Below, one piece after another: positions 13,060 through 25,693 of a DNA stretch of 64,000 nt. The stretch covers positions 1,178,001-1,242,000 of the forward strand of contig CANTUQ010000007.1 of NCBI GenBank assembly GCA_947683425.1, in the 5' to 3' direction. A program made the translations under genes and the position numbers. Position 1 is the stretch's first letter; each line of letters begins with the position of its first letter. The notes below the pieces were generated by a model. That model was not told where the DNA came from. It searched no databases and was given only the letters and a program-made list of their open reading frames with translations. This DNA is from Excoecaria cochinchinensis. Its lineage: Eukaryota > Streptophyta > Magnoliopsida > Malpighiales > Euphorbiaceae.

Positions 13060-16000
13060 TCACTCACTCTGCATACCCAAGTACAGATTCCAATTCCATT
13101 TCAGAAAACATTAAAAATATGGACTTCAAAATAAAAACACTAAACGTACCTTTTGACGTTTGCTAGGACGATTGGATGAAGGGTCATCTGATCCTGCCGT
13201 CGATGAACTCCCAACATTTGAGTTTGAAGCCTGCAACTGTATTGTAATTACTCAGAAAAGAGAAAAGCAGTATATGCCAGAACCTGCAGAACCAAGCAAA
13301 AACAGATCCTTACCTGCGATGAAGTTTGTATATTACCAGCATCTCTCCCTGAAGGTGTAACTTCAGGCCCAGAGGCTAAATTTTGAGTTATGAAGGGGAT
13401 AACCCGACGAAGCACACTAGACAAGAAAGCTCCATCATCACCCGCTGCTGGTGTTGCCTCTTGTGTGTTAGCAACGGCCTCACGGGGTGAAGAATTTGTA
13501 GCCCTACTCTGAAAGTTGACATGATCCCCAATGTTGACAGGTATCCTAGGGTTTTCTTGACTTGGTAACTGAGAACCAGTCATACTATCAAGAGCTTCAG
13601 AATCAGCTCGGTGCATTCTAGCTAAGATGGGATAGAAAGGGCCTGTTGAACTAGGTGATAGGTCAGAATTCGTTTGCCTAACTGGAGCAGGAACTGCAGC
13701 AACCACAGTCCTAATAGGCACTACCCTCACTTCAGACACCCTAATGGATGGTGGATTCACTGAAGTTGAAGCAGGAGCTTGATGAACAGAATTCATACCA
13801 CCAGAAGCTTCCAGGTTAGTGTCTCCCGCGGCTGTCTGTGGACTGTTTGATTCCCTTTCATTGCCATTGATTGAGGACATAAATGAACCTATAATATTAT
13901 TGAACAAATAATCAGGAAAGATAACTTTTGCATTGATTACATAAACTAAACGGAACACAAAATGATGATGAAATCAACAAAGGCAACAGTTGTATCAAGT
14001 ACGAGCAAGGAGTGTTTTTACATATACAGGCCCCAAACTCCGATAGCGGATGCATCACCACAAGAGATCAAACACTTCACATAGAACACAAAAAAATGAA
14101 TTGGAATTTTAAATGGAAAACAGGTACTTCTATTATAATATACAAAAAGGGCATTGTGTCATGCATTCAGATTTTTGAAAGCTTGTTAAGTTCAAAGATT
14201 CTGAAAGGATAGGCACCTGTTCGTATTCTTACGTTGATGTTCCTTGTGACTTCCGCTGTTCCATTAGGGTTTGTTCCAAAATTTGTTCCAGTTCGAAATG
14301 GAAATGGCTATTCTTGTTTGTTTCAGAGAAAAATAGAAAAAAGTGACCAAAAAGAAAAAAGAGTAAAACAAACTGCGCCATTATTTTAAGCTAACCAAAA
14401 ATATTCAAAGACATTACCTGAACCATGATAGGATTTGGGCCGGAAGTGGATATAAAAACAGGAGGCCCAGCATTTACCAAAGCATCATCCTGAGAAGAAC
14501 AAGCCAGCTAATTATCACCGTGAGAGAAATTCTCAACAGGTAACTGCTTGCTACGATTGATGAAAGATCAACAAATAATCCCACAATGCAAACAGGAAAA
14601 TAACAAACCGGTGTTTGGCCCACTCGTAACATCATAGTTGTCCGACCAAGTTCCAGAAGCAAAGCACCCAAGTTCTGCAAAAGAGCTCCTGATCTAAGAC
14701 TGTTTGTCTGAACACTTGTCCGCATTGATTGATCTGTAACATTTGCTTGATCCCCTAGTTGTTGTGCAAGATTCTGCAAAAATAGAATATAGAAAATAAT
14801 TACCATAAAAATACAAGATTCAAAATTTCACATAACCCCATCTCACTAAGTGATTTGATATAGAACTATCACCATGTCATCTATAACCATTCCTTGTGTA
14901 GGAAAAAGATCCCAATATTCTACATTTATATTCAAAACTACATTGCGGCCCTTCTATGGTAGGCTTTGAAAGATTTAACTAAATGAAGGCAGATCAGCTG
15001 TTGCCCAATTTTCAACAATTTAATGTAGGTAATGTTGAAATCTAGGAACAAATAAAAAAAGGACCGGCTGGACCATGTGCAGCAATAAATAAAAACTACC
15101 AATCTAATTGAACAAATTAAATGGAAATGGTAGCACGAGAGAATCATTAATTTGTATGCGTAAGAAAGCATCCTGAAACATAAGCACATACAGATAGGCA
15201 ATCAGCAACTTGTTCAATCAACAATTGCCTGGTTGACAACAACACTTCTGCCAAGAATGCTGGCCTTGCAAATCCACTTTGGCCACTAATGGAAGGGGGG
15301 ATGGAGTCAGAATTCTGCACACTGCTCCCATAAGCTACAGCATTGGATGAATTGTTGCCAACCCCTACAAACATTTCATATGCTCAGGAACATGACCACC
15401 AGAAAATTTTCCTAAGTGATATTAGAAAGGAATAAACAATGTGAGTCAACAAACCATTTGACCCAAATTCATGTCTCAAACGAATAAGATATTGGGACAA
15501 AGTTGCCAAGGAATCAGGAACCACCTGCAGAAACCACAAAAGTTACTTGTATTTTTTTTATTATGCAAATGTTAGTATTTTCTATCCGAGGAATGTCCCT
15601 ATCCAACTAAATCTCAATCACAAACTAGATGGACCAAACCACACAAATGCTTTCTTCACATCCATTCCGGTATGGGCAAAAAGTTGTGTTATTGTGATAC
15701 TTCTTTCATTATTTCAGTCTACATCAGTTTTTTATCTACCTCTTCTACATTATTACTACTTGAATTTTGTATCCGAGTCTTTTGCATTCACCCATCCAGT
15801 AAAGCCCATTAACTTTAAACAATACTCCAGCAAAATATCAACAGTACCTTCTCTTCTCCACAAATAAAATTGTTCTTATCGGTTCTTTAATATCTTTCCA
15901 TATGGCCTGTGTCCATTTCAAGCGGAACAGGCATACTGGTTTTCACTGCCATGCTCACTACTAAAGAGCACGATACTCTAATGTAATAGGTTGACAGCCA

Positions 16001-17936
16001 GAAAAGATAACACACTTTTATAACAATAACTGCAACGACTATGAAACTAAACGAAATGCAGCTGGTCAAAGAAAACCAATAGTTTAAACTTACAGGTGGC
16101 AGCAAAGTTGATTGGTTAGGTTGCTGTTCAGTAGAATCTCCCACGCCTCTACTTGACAGTTCCTGCCAAACAATATCTAGCCGTAATTATGTATCAAGAT
16201 GCCAAACAATATCTACCTGTAAGTATGTGTTTCATGGCTTAAAAAACTCAAAGTATGATATTGTACAATTGGCTTGCTTAATTTCAAGTATCATGAAAGT
16301 TGATACGTAGAAAGAGAGAGAGACACAACATCCTCAATTTTATTAAGAAACAAATTCAAAACTCAAAATAAGCCACTCCAATCAATAAGCAATAATTTAA
16401 AAGCTCTATTCAATGTATATCGTGGACGAAACAGACAAACAGGGCTTCTAACAAAAACATTCCATGTTAAAATTGTGACTAGATCAAGTTTCACATTGAA
16501 GAAACTGCACAGCTGCCTCAACATAAATCCATCCCGCTATTCTTGAAACGATAGTTTGTTCAGTAGACATAATATATTTACCCTGAAATTGACCCCTTCA
16601 CTGCTGTTTCCAACACCAAGAGAACTGAGAGCGGCTGAGATAATCTGTTTACAAAGATAAGAAAACAAAAGAAAATGACAAGAATCAAATAAACGTGATT
16701 CTTTAACTTATGAGCATGGAATCAAAAAATCATAACTCCAGCAAGACCTGATTTAAGGATGGAAAAACTCCATTTCCATTTTCATCAGCACTGAATGCTC
16801 CAAGAAATACACTTTGACCTGTTTGACTGCCCTGACTACGGAAAGCGTCGACTGCTGAAAGTTACACCAAGTGTAAAAAAATTATTTGGTAAATCAATGA
16901 CAAATCTTAGACAGATAAATGGAAATGCATTATTGATGTAAAAAAGGGGGAAAAAATTTCTAGTCTATATATGACTCAATGAGAGCAAATGAAGGTCCCG
17001 GCTACTTTATTCACTATATCTCTGACATCTAATCTTTTCTCACAATTAAGTAAGATAAAAATCCAGGTTACATACGTAAACTTCAATGAAATTTAGTATG
17101 TGATGACCAGAGGTTCAGTCCAGAAATATGGGTTCAAATATCCACCATTGAATAATGCCATTCCCTAAAAATCAAGCTGATAGGTATCCCTAAAGCACAA
17201 CCAACCTGGATCATAAGGTAAGCTATCTGATGATGGGGGAATTGGTTGTCTTACAACCAAATGTAAAGTGTGACCATCTTCCACATCTAAATTAAATTTA
17301 GCAGGAAATTCCCCAAAAAGATCCAAAGAATATACAAAGAAAAAATAAATCATATGGACAATGCATTCAATAGCTATGTTGAATAAGGACCAAAGAACAC
17401 AGCAAAAGACATGCCAGAGCTGTGCCATTAGAATGAAAAATTGTGGCCACAAACAGCACGTTGATTAAAGCATCTCCATAAACATATGAACAATAATAAA
17501 AATAAACAGGGTCAGTGGAATTCGAAGTAAATTTTTTCATAAAAGCAAATTAGAAGTTCTCCCTTAACCAATCATACTAAAATGACATAAAGGAATAAAT
17601 CAGACTCAAAAGGATACGGTATGCTGAGAGGAGCTGATCATCCTTCAAAACTCTCCCACGGCATATTAGGCGTTGTTGTTCAGATAACACACCAGTAACA
17701 GTAGCAATTTGCTGCTTCAGCTCAGGTACTGGGACCTGTACATTGTAGAGAGTCTTAGGAGAAAAGGCAAACACACACATATTGGCATCCCAATGATGTT
17801 GAATGATCACAGAGGAACCATTTGTGATACTCACACATTTATCAACACGTAAAGTATATGTTTGAGAATCTAAAGTTTTAATCTTTATCTCAACTGTTGT
17901 CTTAGAACAGCGAGTCCCATGAAGTGCAGAAGCCAT
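13060..17936 (-). CDS. BAG6/Scythe-like ubiquitin-domain protein
   Basis: Exons in transcript order: 17936-17835, 17735-17618, 17286-17206, 16854-16748, 16644-16582, 16162-16094, 15524-15455, 15364-15192, 14773-14609, 14489-14418, 14307-14217, 13888-13314, 13230-13150, 13068-13060. They join to 591 residues. An N-terminal ubiquitin-like domain (about residues 14-92) shows TTVEIKIKTLDS, VPVPELKQQIATVTGV, QRLICRGRVLKDDQLL and HVEDGHTLHLVVRQP. The rest is Ser/Pro/Asn/Gln-rich, with two helical stretches around FARPAFLAEVLLSTRQLL and GALLQNLGALLLELGR. The C-terminus is basic (SNRPSKRQK). BAG6 proteins chaperone hydrophobic tails and link them to proteasomal turnover; that role here is by family. 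The last 3-codon exon is the least certain part. Confidence 0.88.
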
Positions 17937-17972
17937 AAATTATCACCACCAGAATCCCTTTTTTCTTCAAGA

Positions 17973-19092
17973 CCTGAACATAGCCAAAATAACTCAGAGT
18001 CAGTGTCAACTGTTAATGTAAATAAATGGCTCGAATTTCTAAACCTCAGAAAGGAATGAATTTAAACACAAAAGGCAATGATGAAATAAAAGAAATCAAA
18101 ACCATGATTCCTGATCCTTAGTGCCTATATAATTTACTTTTGAGTTAATCAATAATGTTATGCTCACATTTGCTGAAAAGGAAGAGGAAAAAAATTATAG
18201 CAATACTCACATCTAGCTAAATTATAATGTAAGTTCATGCAACAGCAATTGCAAAAGCAAAAACCTATAATGGTGAGAGGAAAAAAATCTACGTCTTCTT
18301 AGGATGTCCCAGTCAAATATTCATAAGGGAAATCGCACTCCAAAAGTCCAGCACATTTCCACAGATGCTGTCAGAAAAGTAAAAATAAAATAAAAATCGT
18401 AAATTTAGGAATTTTAACCACCCAGTACAGAAATGACCCAGAAAACTTAAATAAATAAATAAACAGCTCCATTCTTTTCTCAGCGTTCTACACCCCAGCA
18501 ATCTGTAACTAAGCATACACGCTAAAACTATTCCGAGTAAAGCTTCTAGCTTTAATAGTGATAAGAAAATAAAATATAAAGTAATGAATTAAAAAACACA
18601 CACGCACAGACACATTAAAATCAAACGACCGACCATACCATTTAAAAATTTCATTGGCTGCTAATGTAATAATGTGTGAGCCAATAATAGCAGCCAAAAC
18701 CTCAATTTTTCAAATACAAACAATTTGTGTAGAATTAAACTTGATTGGAAATCATAAAGCTACTCTTCACGATCGAATAAGACTAAACTGAGATGCCCAT
18801 CAAAATTTCTAGGGTTTTATAAATCAGTAGAGAACACGAACCAGAACCCAAAAAAAAAAAAAATCGTTTAGAAGGTTTATTAGTCACGGATGAATCAATA
18901 AATACAGGTCCAGTACATGATCGGAAAGACGATGGACAGTAGCATTAGACTGAGAAATTTACCAGAAAAAGCTGCTGAGTAGCAGGCGTGTTGTGGTGAA
19001 TGAAAATCTGAGGGTGAGGGGTTTAAGGAAATTTTTTTTGTGAAGGAAATAGTTAGTTGCTGATTTGGCTTGCTCTGTGCAGGATATTTAAA
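17973..19092 (-). promoter_or_regulatory. 5' UTR exon, 5' UTR intron and TATA-like box of the BAG6-like gene
   Basis: On the minus strand a splice acceptor TTCAG abuts position 17973 and a donor CTG/GTAAAT ends an upstream leader exon at 18963, giving a 5' UTR intron of 17974-18962. A TATA-like TTTAAATAT lies at 19092-19084 just upstream of the leader. Both are sequence-based inferences; transcript data would fix the start. Confidence 0.5.
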
Positions 19093-21438
19093 GGTTTCAG
19101 TCACCTTCTCTTCTAGCCGTTGGATGAGATTACTTTCTTATTACACTTTCCAAATCGTTTGATGAAATTAAGACTTGAAAGTCCAAATTTTTAAATCTCC
19201 AAAACGCTGCCGCGCTATGCTTTTTATTATTATTATTTTTTTTAAATTATTCCGCGCCATGCCATTTTCATATTTATCAGGCCAATCTAGGTTTTGTACG
19301 CAAAATTTATTAGTACGCAAAACTATACCAACAAAGCAATTTGGATGTTAATCTATCATAAAGATTGACACTGAATTTAGCATATCTCTAACTATAATTA
19401 AAGAATCAATTTTACTTATAACCTGCCTTAATTTCATCTCTCTTTGAATCTAAATTATATAAAACATGTAAGCTCCAGCCTATCAAGAGTGGGCCGAGCC
19501 CAACATCATATTCTTAAGCTCCAACAGAGCTGATCCATCATGCTGGTCATTCTCAAAGAGATTTGAAAGTTAGGATAAGTGAAACAATATTATCTTGGCA
19601 AAATCCGTCATGGGTCGCACAACTATTAAAACTTTTTTACGTTTGATTTCTTTATTATAAAAATTTTTCATTGAGTTTTATGCTTTAATACGAGATATGT
19701 TGTCCTTTATTAACGGCAGATAACACGTATATTTTACTTGCCGTTAATAACGCATTATACAAGTAATTGCTAAATTTTTTATATTATATCTATTTACAAA
19801 CTATGCGTAAGTACTGTTAATTAAGTGTTGTATGCTACTCATACTAAAGTATATGGATCTAATAATAATTTTTTTTAAAAATCAATATAAAAAAATTCAA
19901 AAATTAAAGTATCTAAAAATGAATTTCGTGTATTATATTTTATATGAAATCACAATTTTTTTTTAATGAATATATACATGAGTGTCGATCTTGGTTTTGG
20001 GCAGAGATCAGTGTGGAAGCATTGACCAAATGGTTATCGAGAAGTGGCATCTCAAACAACAATTTCAACATACCTTTTTGACTTTTTAGATCATCATCTT
20101 TCCTTCTTTTTTTTTTTTTATTTCTTTAAGGAATATAATAGCATTAATTGCACCAATAAGTTTTTTTAATCCTTTGATGGTATGTTTATGTATTTTAAAT
20201 ATTTCATGCATTATAATATAAACGTTTTAATCCATTTACACGTATTATTAATTAATAAGAGATAACTAAATATGTTATTAAATGTAATGAATGCATTAGA
20301 CATAGATTATTGAATAAAAAATAAAAAAAAATTATTATTTTTATAATTAATTTTTTGGACTAATTGAGTGAATATTCACTTTCAACTATTTAAATAATAA
20401 GTGATTTATTTTTTATTTAACGGTTTATATTTATTCAATTTATATTAGTCTTAAGGTAGATGATAAGAGTATATATACCTATTTAAGATGAATTAAGAGC
20501 TGCAACAGAGAGAAATAGCCATGGAAAAGCCACGAAAACAGGCGGAGATTATGGCCTCGAGATAGAATATGCAAACAGTGAATTGAAACTTTTCTTTTCT
20601 ATTTGTTGCAGCACATTGTATTGAAACTTGAAAGAACTTATTTTTGATATGTAATGGGACCATAGCCAAAAGCCAAAATTGAGTTCGGTTCACCACTTAG
20701 ATAGCCAAGGAAACAGATTACCCAATTGCCAAAAAGGATGATTTTATTGGGGAACGAGTACCAAGTGCCAATCCGGCCTATCCAGTTGTTTTCCACTTCT
20801 CCATTTTCTCATGATTTTGCAGCTCCACCCCCACATTATATACTACTGTCATTTATGCCTTCTCATCATTTCCCTTCATTATTCTTATCATTTGTCCCTT
20901 TTCATTATTTTTAATTTTACCTTTCTCTATATTAAGATTCTGGCAAATTGTAAATTGCTAATTGCTATTCACATGTATGAAATATTGTTCTGTGTTGAAA
21001 TTTGAAAATGTGGGAAAGCAAGCAGGATGTGATTTCGGTGGAGAAGGCCAACTCAGCTAGTGAATAGCACTACCTTGAAAAAGTTTATAATTGGAATTTG
21101 CACAATTCAAATTACTACAGACACACACGTACAGCTAAATTGTTTGATAAAAATAAAAATAAGCGAAACTCAAAAATTATAAATTATATCAATATGTAAG
21201 CACTCTTTTTTTAACCAATAGCAAAATAGTAAATTTTGTCCGAAGCTCCAAAAATCCGCAGGCAGACGCAAGGTTGCTTGCTACAGAGCTCCAATTGACA
21301 AATATTTGTCCAACGGTCCTTTAACTTGTAAATACAGTAGACGATACAAACTCTTCTTCTTTCTACCTCAACCCATCTCATAAGACTTGTTGAAGAAACA
21401 AAGCTGCATTTTTTTCTTTTTTGCTTTGCCCTCTCATC
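19093..21438. other. Divergent intergenic region with promoters on both sides
   Basis: Lies between the minus-strand BAG6-like gene and the plus-strand membrane-protein gene. It is AT-rich with poly-T runs. No convincing coding exon, RNA gene or bounded transposon was seen. The last ~150 bases, rich in CT, should be the 5' UTR of the membrane-protein gene. Confidence 0.5.
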
Positions 21439-24400
21439 ATGTCATGTCACAGCTGGGTCCTCCCATTTTCTCTTCTTCTCACCTTTCTCTTATTTTCTTC
21501 TTCTTCTTCTTCACATGGTGCTTCTCATTTTCCCGCTCTACCCCCTGCAGGTACAATGTGGTTCTCTTGGTGTCTTTGCTTCATTATCCTTGTTTGGTTT
21601 CCCAGAAAAATGCAGGGGAAAAGGATGTCTTTTTTGTTTTTAGTTGCTTTTACCTCTATTTTGCCTTTTATGGGTCCACCGTCTCCATTGTACCCATTAA
21701 GATTTATTGCTTTAATTAATGAGAGAATTCATGTTTCTTGGGAATCCTAGACAAAGTTAGCATCTTTTTACAAATTACTTTTATTTTCTTCTAATTTTCT
21801 CACTTACCAAGCAGAAGGTATAGTCAGTATTTTGGAAGGAGACAAAATTTTGTTGCTGATTGTCCACCTAACAGGTAGGGAAAATGGGGAGAAGTATGCA
21901 GTGGAGCTTTCGTGGAGGACTATTGTTGAGGCACCCATTAGTGAACCTGTAGAGAGCTCAACACTTGTGTTAGCTCCAAGAAGGACTTACAGAAAAGACC
22001 CTCTCGATGGCTTCAAAAGATACACTGGAGGTTGGAATATTAGTGACCACCATTACTGGGCTGTAAGTTCATCTATCCCATTGCAATCTTTATTTTCTCT
22101 TGTGTACTTAATTATTTGATCTGGTTGTCAAAGATGTGTAGTGTCTGGGTTTCACTCTTTAATTTCCACTCACCAATTTTGGATCTTGCACTTCTAGCTA
22201 ACTTTGAGGCTAGGTGGGGAAAGAAGAGTGCATCGATCCTTAATGCTGTTAGGTTGCTATAAGATTTAGTAAACTATAAGCTTTAGTTCAGTGCAATTGG
22301 CCTTGTTCTAGACAATGAGGACTCGAGTTCTAACTGCAGCAAGGAAAAAAGAATGCATTGGTCTTGTCCAAGTTGAGCTTTTTTTTCTTGGTAGAGTTGG
22401 TGAAAATGAGTAGCATTTAGGAAAACTCAAATAAGATGAAAATTATGTTGAAGGATGTGGTGAAAACAATCTGTTTCATGAATCATTTCAAGTTACATCA
22501 TGCATTAATTCAATGGTAAATGCAAGTTAATTCTGATGAGGCATATATTGTCTTTATATCAACGTTTATGATAAGGAAATTGATGATGATTCTATGAGCA
22601 ACAGAGCTTATTTGTTTGTCTATGGCTCGTTAATCAATAATGTCTAGACTTTGGAGATGAAAAGTGAGGCTTTTCAGCTATATGATGTCTCTGGCAACTG
22701 AAAGTTCTGTTTATGTGCAGTCTGTAGGATTTACTGCAGCTCCTCTATTTGCCATTGCTGTAATATGGCTACTCGGTTTCGGTATGTGCTTACTGCTCGT
22801 CAGCATCTGTTATTTCTGTTGTGGAAGGCGGTCTTATGGCTACTCTAGAACGGCTTATGCTCTCTCTCTCGTTTTCCTCGTTGTTTTCAGCATTGGTGCT
22901 ATGTAAATACCTCTTCTTTACATTTCTCTTTCTCATCGACTTGCATCCACCCATCCACAAACACGTATTAATGTCACGTTCTGTGTTTACAGAATTGGAT
23001 GCATAGTTCTGTATACTGGTCAGGAAAGATTTCATAAAAGTACAACAGAAACTTTGGAGTATGTTGTTAATCAGGCAGATACAACAGTCCAGAAATTGAG
23101 GGACATATCAAGCTTTCTTGCTTCAGCCAAGATAACAGCAGTTGATAAAGTTTTTCTACCTTCTAATGTGCAAACTGATATTGACCAAATCGAAATAAGA
23201 ATCAATTCATCTGCTAGCACCCTGGCTGATAGGACAGCTGAGAATTCAGATGATATACGTGACCTTTTGGATTCTCTGTGAGTGAACAATGCTAAGACTC
23301 AGTCCATAGTTTGGTGATTTATTCATTCAATGAAAAATGTTAGTATTGATGCAGGAGATTGGCACTGATTGTTATTGCAGCTATTATGCTCCTTCTTACA
23401 TTTCTTGGATTCTGTAAGTCCCTCGCAATTTGCCCAATAAGTTGTTCAGTTTGCAAGATTTTATACTACATATTATTAATGCAATTATATTTTTTTTGCT
23501 TCAGTATTTTCGATTTTTGGCATTCAATTACTGGTGTACATGTAAGTCAAGAAATGATTTGATCTGTTTGTTTCCTGTAATTTCAAGCTCTTTTACAGTA
23601 TTTCTGATATTCTCAAAATGCATTATCCTAATAAAATTATTGCAGCCTGGTCATAGTTGGATGGTTACTTGTTGCTGGAACATTTATTTTATGTGGCACA
23701 TTCCTCCTCCTCCATAAGTAAGTTTCTGCTGCATAACCATGCTTGATATCTTACTATGACCAGAATTTCTAATTGTTTTTTCATTGACATGATAGTGCGA
23801 CAGGAGACACTTGTGTCGCAATGAATCACTGGGTGCAAAACCCGACAGCACATACAGCTTTAGACGATATACTGCCCTGCGTAGACAGTACAACAGCTCA
23901 GGAAACATTACTCCGAAGCAAGGAAGTCACTCTCCAATACGTAGACTTGATCAACTCAGTTATCACCAATGTTTCAAACATCAACTTCTCCCCAAACTTT
24001 CCATCAATGTACTTCAATCAATCCGGTCCTTTGGTGCCAATACTATGCAACCCCTATAACCATGACTTCACGGATAGACCTTGCAGCCCTGGTGAAGTGG
24101 ACATGAACAATGCATCTCAGGTAGTTCTCATTGACTTTTCGACAATGAAGCAAACAAGATCCTCAATGATAGAATACAGCTGTTTTGTTCAGTTTTATCT
24201 GTATCACTCAATTGCTTTAACTTGTGCAGGCATGGCAGAACTATGTGTGTGAGGTTTCATCGACTGCGATATGCACCACAACAGGACGTTTAACCCCAGA
24301 CTTGTACAACCAAATGACAGCTCCATTGCATTTGTGTGATGGGCTGCGAAACTACGGTTCGTTCTTGATTGAGCTAGAAGACTGCACATTTGTAAGAGAC

Positions 24401-24613
24401 ACGTTTAGTGACATATATAGGAATCACTGTCCTGGTCTGCAAAGATACAGCAGGTGGATTTATGTTGGACTTGTGATGGTCTCTGCTGCTGTTATGCTCT
24501 CCATTATCTTCTGGGTTATATATGGGAGAGAAAGGCATCACCGTGTACATACCAAGCAGTTCAAAAATGAAACTGCACAGAGCTTGGAAGAGGACAAGCA
24601 TTCCCAATCCTAA
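21439..24613 (+). CDS. Five-pass plant membrane protein (At2g25270/At2g12400-like)
   Basis: Exons: 21439-21550, 21875-22062, 22721-22902, 22993-23277, 23355-23413, 23505-23541, 23646-23717, 23796-24120, 24230-24613; 547 residues. The chosen ATG gives a clear signal peptide (SWVLPFSLLLTFLLFSSSSS). The order is: short lumenal part; two close TM segments (APLFAIAVIWLLGFGMCLLL and YALSLVFLVVFSIGAIIGCI); an about 100-residue loop with heptad-like character; two more TM segments (LALIVIAAIMLLLTFLGF and LVYILVIVGWLLVAGTFIL). A Cys-rich second loop with several N-glycosylation sequons (NVS, NQS, NAS) follows, then TM5 (WIYVGLVMVSAAVMLSIIFW) and a short charged tail. The biochemical function is not established for the plant family as far as I know. 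The topology resembles animal tweety/prominin proteins. Confidence 0.9.
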
Positions 24614-25693
24614 GAGATTACTACTCATCAGTTTCTTCACATTGGATTTGGTTTGCAGTTTTGTATATTGCATTGTAATTTTTCTGTGTTTCACTTGGTG
24701 GTGGAATTATCATTTTGTAATTTACAACACCTTATCGGTTGGCCTGTAACGTTGATTTTAGCTTTTAAGAAAGAATTTGATTTCTCCATTTTATTCAAAT
24801 CTACAATCTTATGTTAATGTGATCAAACTTTATTTATTTTTAGTCTAAATAAGAGGTTTTTCATCTAGACTATGCTGGAAAAAAAAAGTGACGTGCAATC
24901 GGTTGGTTCAATTTAAAAGTTGTGAGAATCGAATAGGCTAGACTATTATAAACCAAATAGATCAAAATTTAATGAGAAAACTGAATCCAAATTTATTATA
25001 GTCGAATCAGTCGGATTTTTCAAATAATAAATTATAAATTATTAATATTTGGATCAATATAAATGGACATTCATTCTATAATAAATTTAAAATTCCAATA
25101 CAACTTTTAAATATTAGACATAAACTAATTATAATTCAAATATTACGGTATTATAATAAACTATGTATTAAATATAAGTATAGTGAGCAATCATAATTAG
25201 TTGAAAATTTGAAATGTACATGATTAATTAATTATATAAAAATATATAAAATTACATCGATTTAGATTCTTAACTTCAAAAACCAAATGAACCAAAAAAA
25301 AAACAAAATAAAAGAATGAGAATAAACGAATATAACAAACAAAATTAAAATAATCCAATCAAAATAACAAAACTATTCATGGTCCGGTTTTATTTTTGTT
25401 TTTGTTCACCCCTAAAAAAAAAAGCACGATTTTGTTAGGATGGGCAATGCTTTGCCTCTTATTACGATTTGGGCTCATATGGGCTTTTATAATGATGAAA
25501 TTATAACACCGGATGGGCCTGGCCCAGGCCGGATCTAATACGCGCTTCTATTCGTTTCTTAACGCGGTGCCGTTTAGATGCACCTTTTCCTCATCCATCC
25601 GTTTGAAACGACATTATCAAATCAAAAACCTCCCTTCTTCTGTGTTTCTTCACTCGATCTGTCTACGTAATCTGGTATCAGGAAATCCTCGCT
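24614..25693. other. 3' UTR, AT-rich repeat and MICU promoter
   Basis: Holds the 3' UTR of the membrane-protein gene (to about 24780), a degenerate hAT-like repeat (24880-25414) and the promoter/5' UTR of the MICU gene. The last ~200 bases are less AT-rich and carry no TATA box I trust. Confidence 0.55.
24880..25414. mobile_element. Degenerate hAT-like MITE
   Basis: The right end TTTGTTCACCCCTA is the usual terminus of plant GGGGTGA-type hAT MITEs. The left end is decayed (GTGACGTGCAATCGGTTGG instead of a GGGGTG start). The interior is rich in CGGTT/AACCAA words like the elements near 55 kb. No target duplication was identified, so the left border is uncertain. Confidence 0.4.

Noticed and set aside
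20493..20696. Minus-strand 67-codon frame
   Set aside because: No splice context or domain; overlapping plus-strand frames are equally short.
21421..21438. Upstream extension of the membrane protein
   Set aside because: It begins with TTG; the ATG at 21439 gives a better signal peptide.
23071..23289. Minus-strand 72-codon frame
   Set aside because: Antisense to an exon of the five-pass membrane protein.
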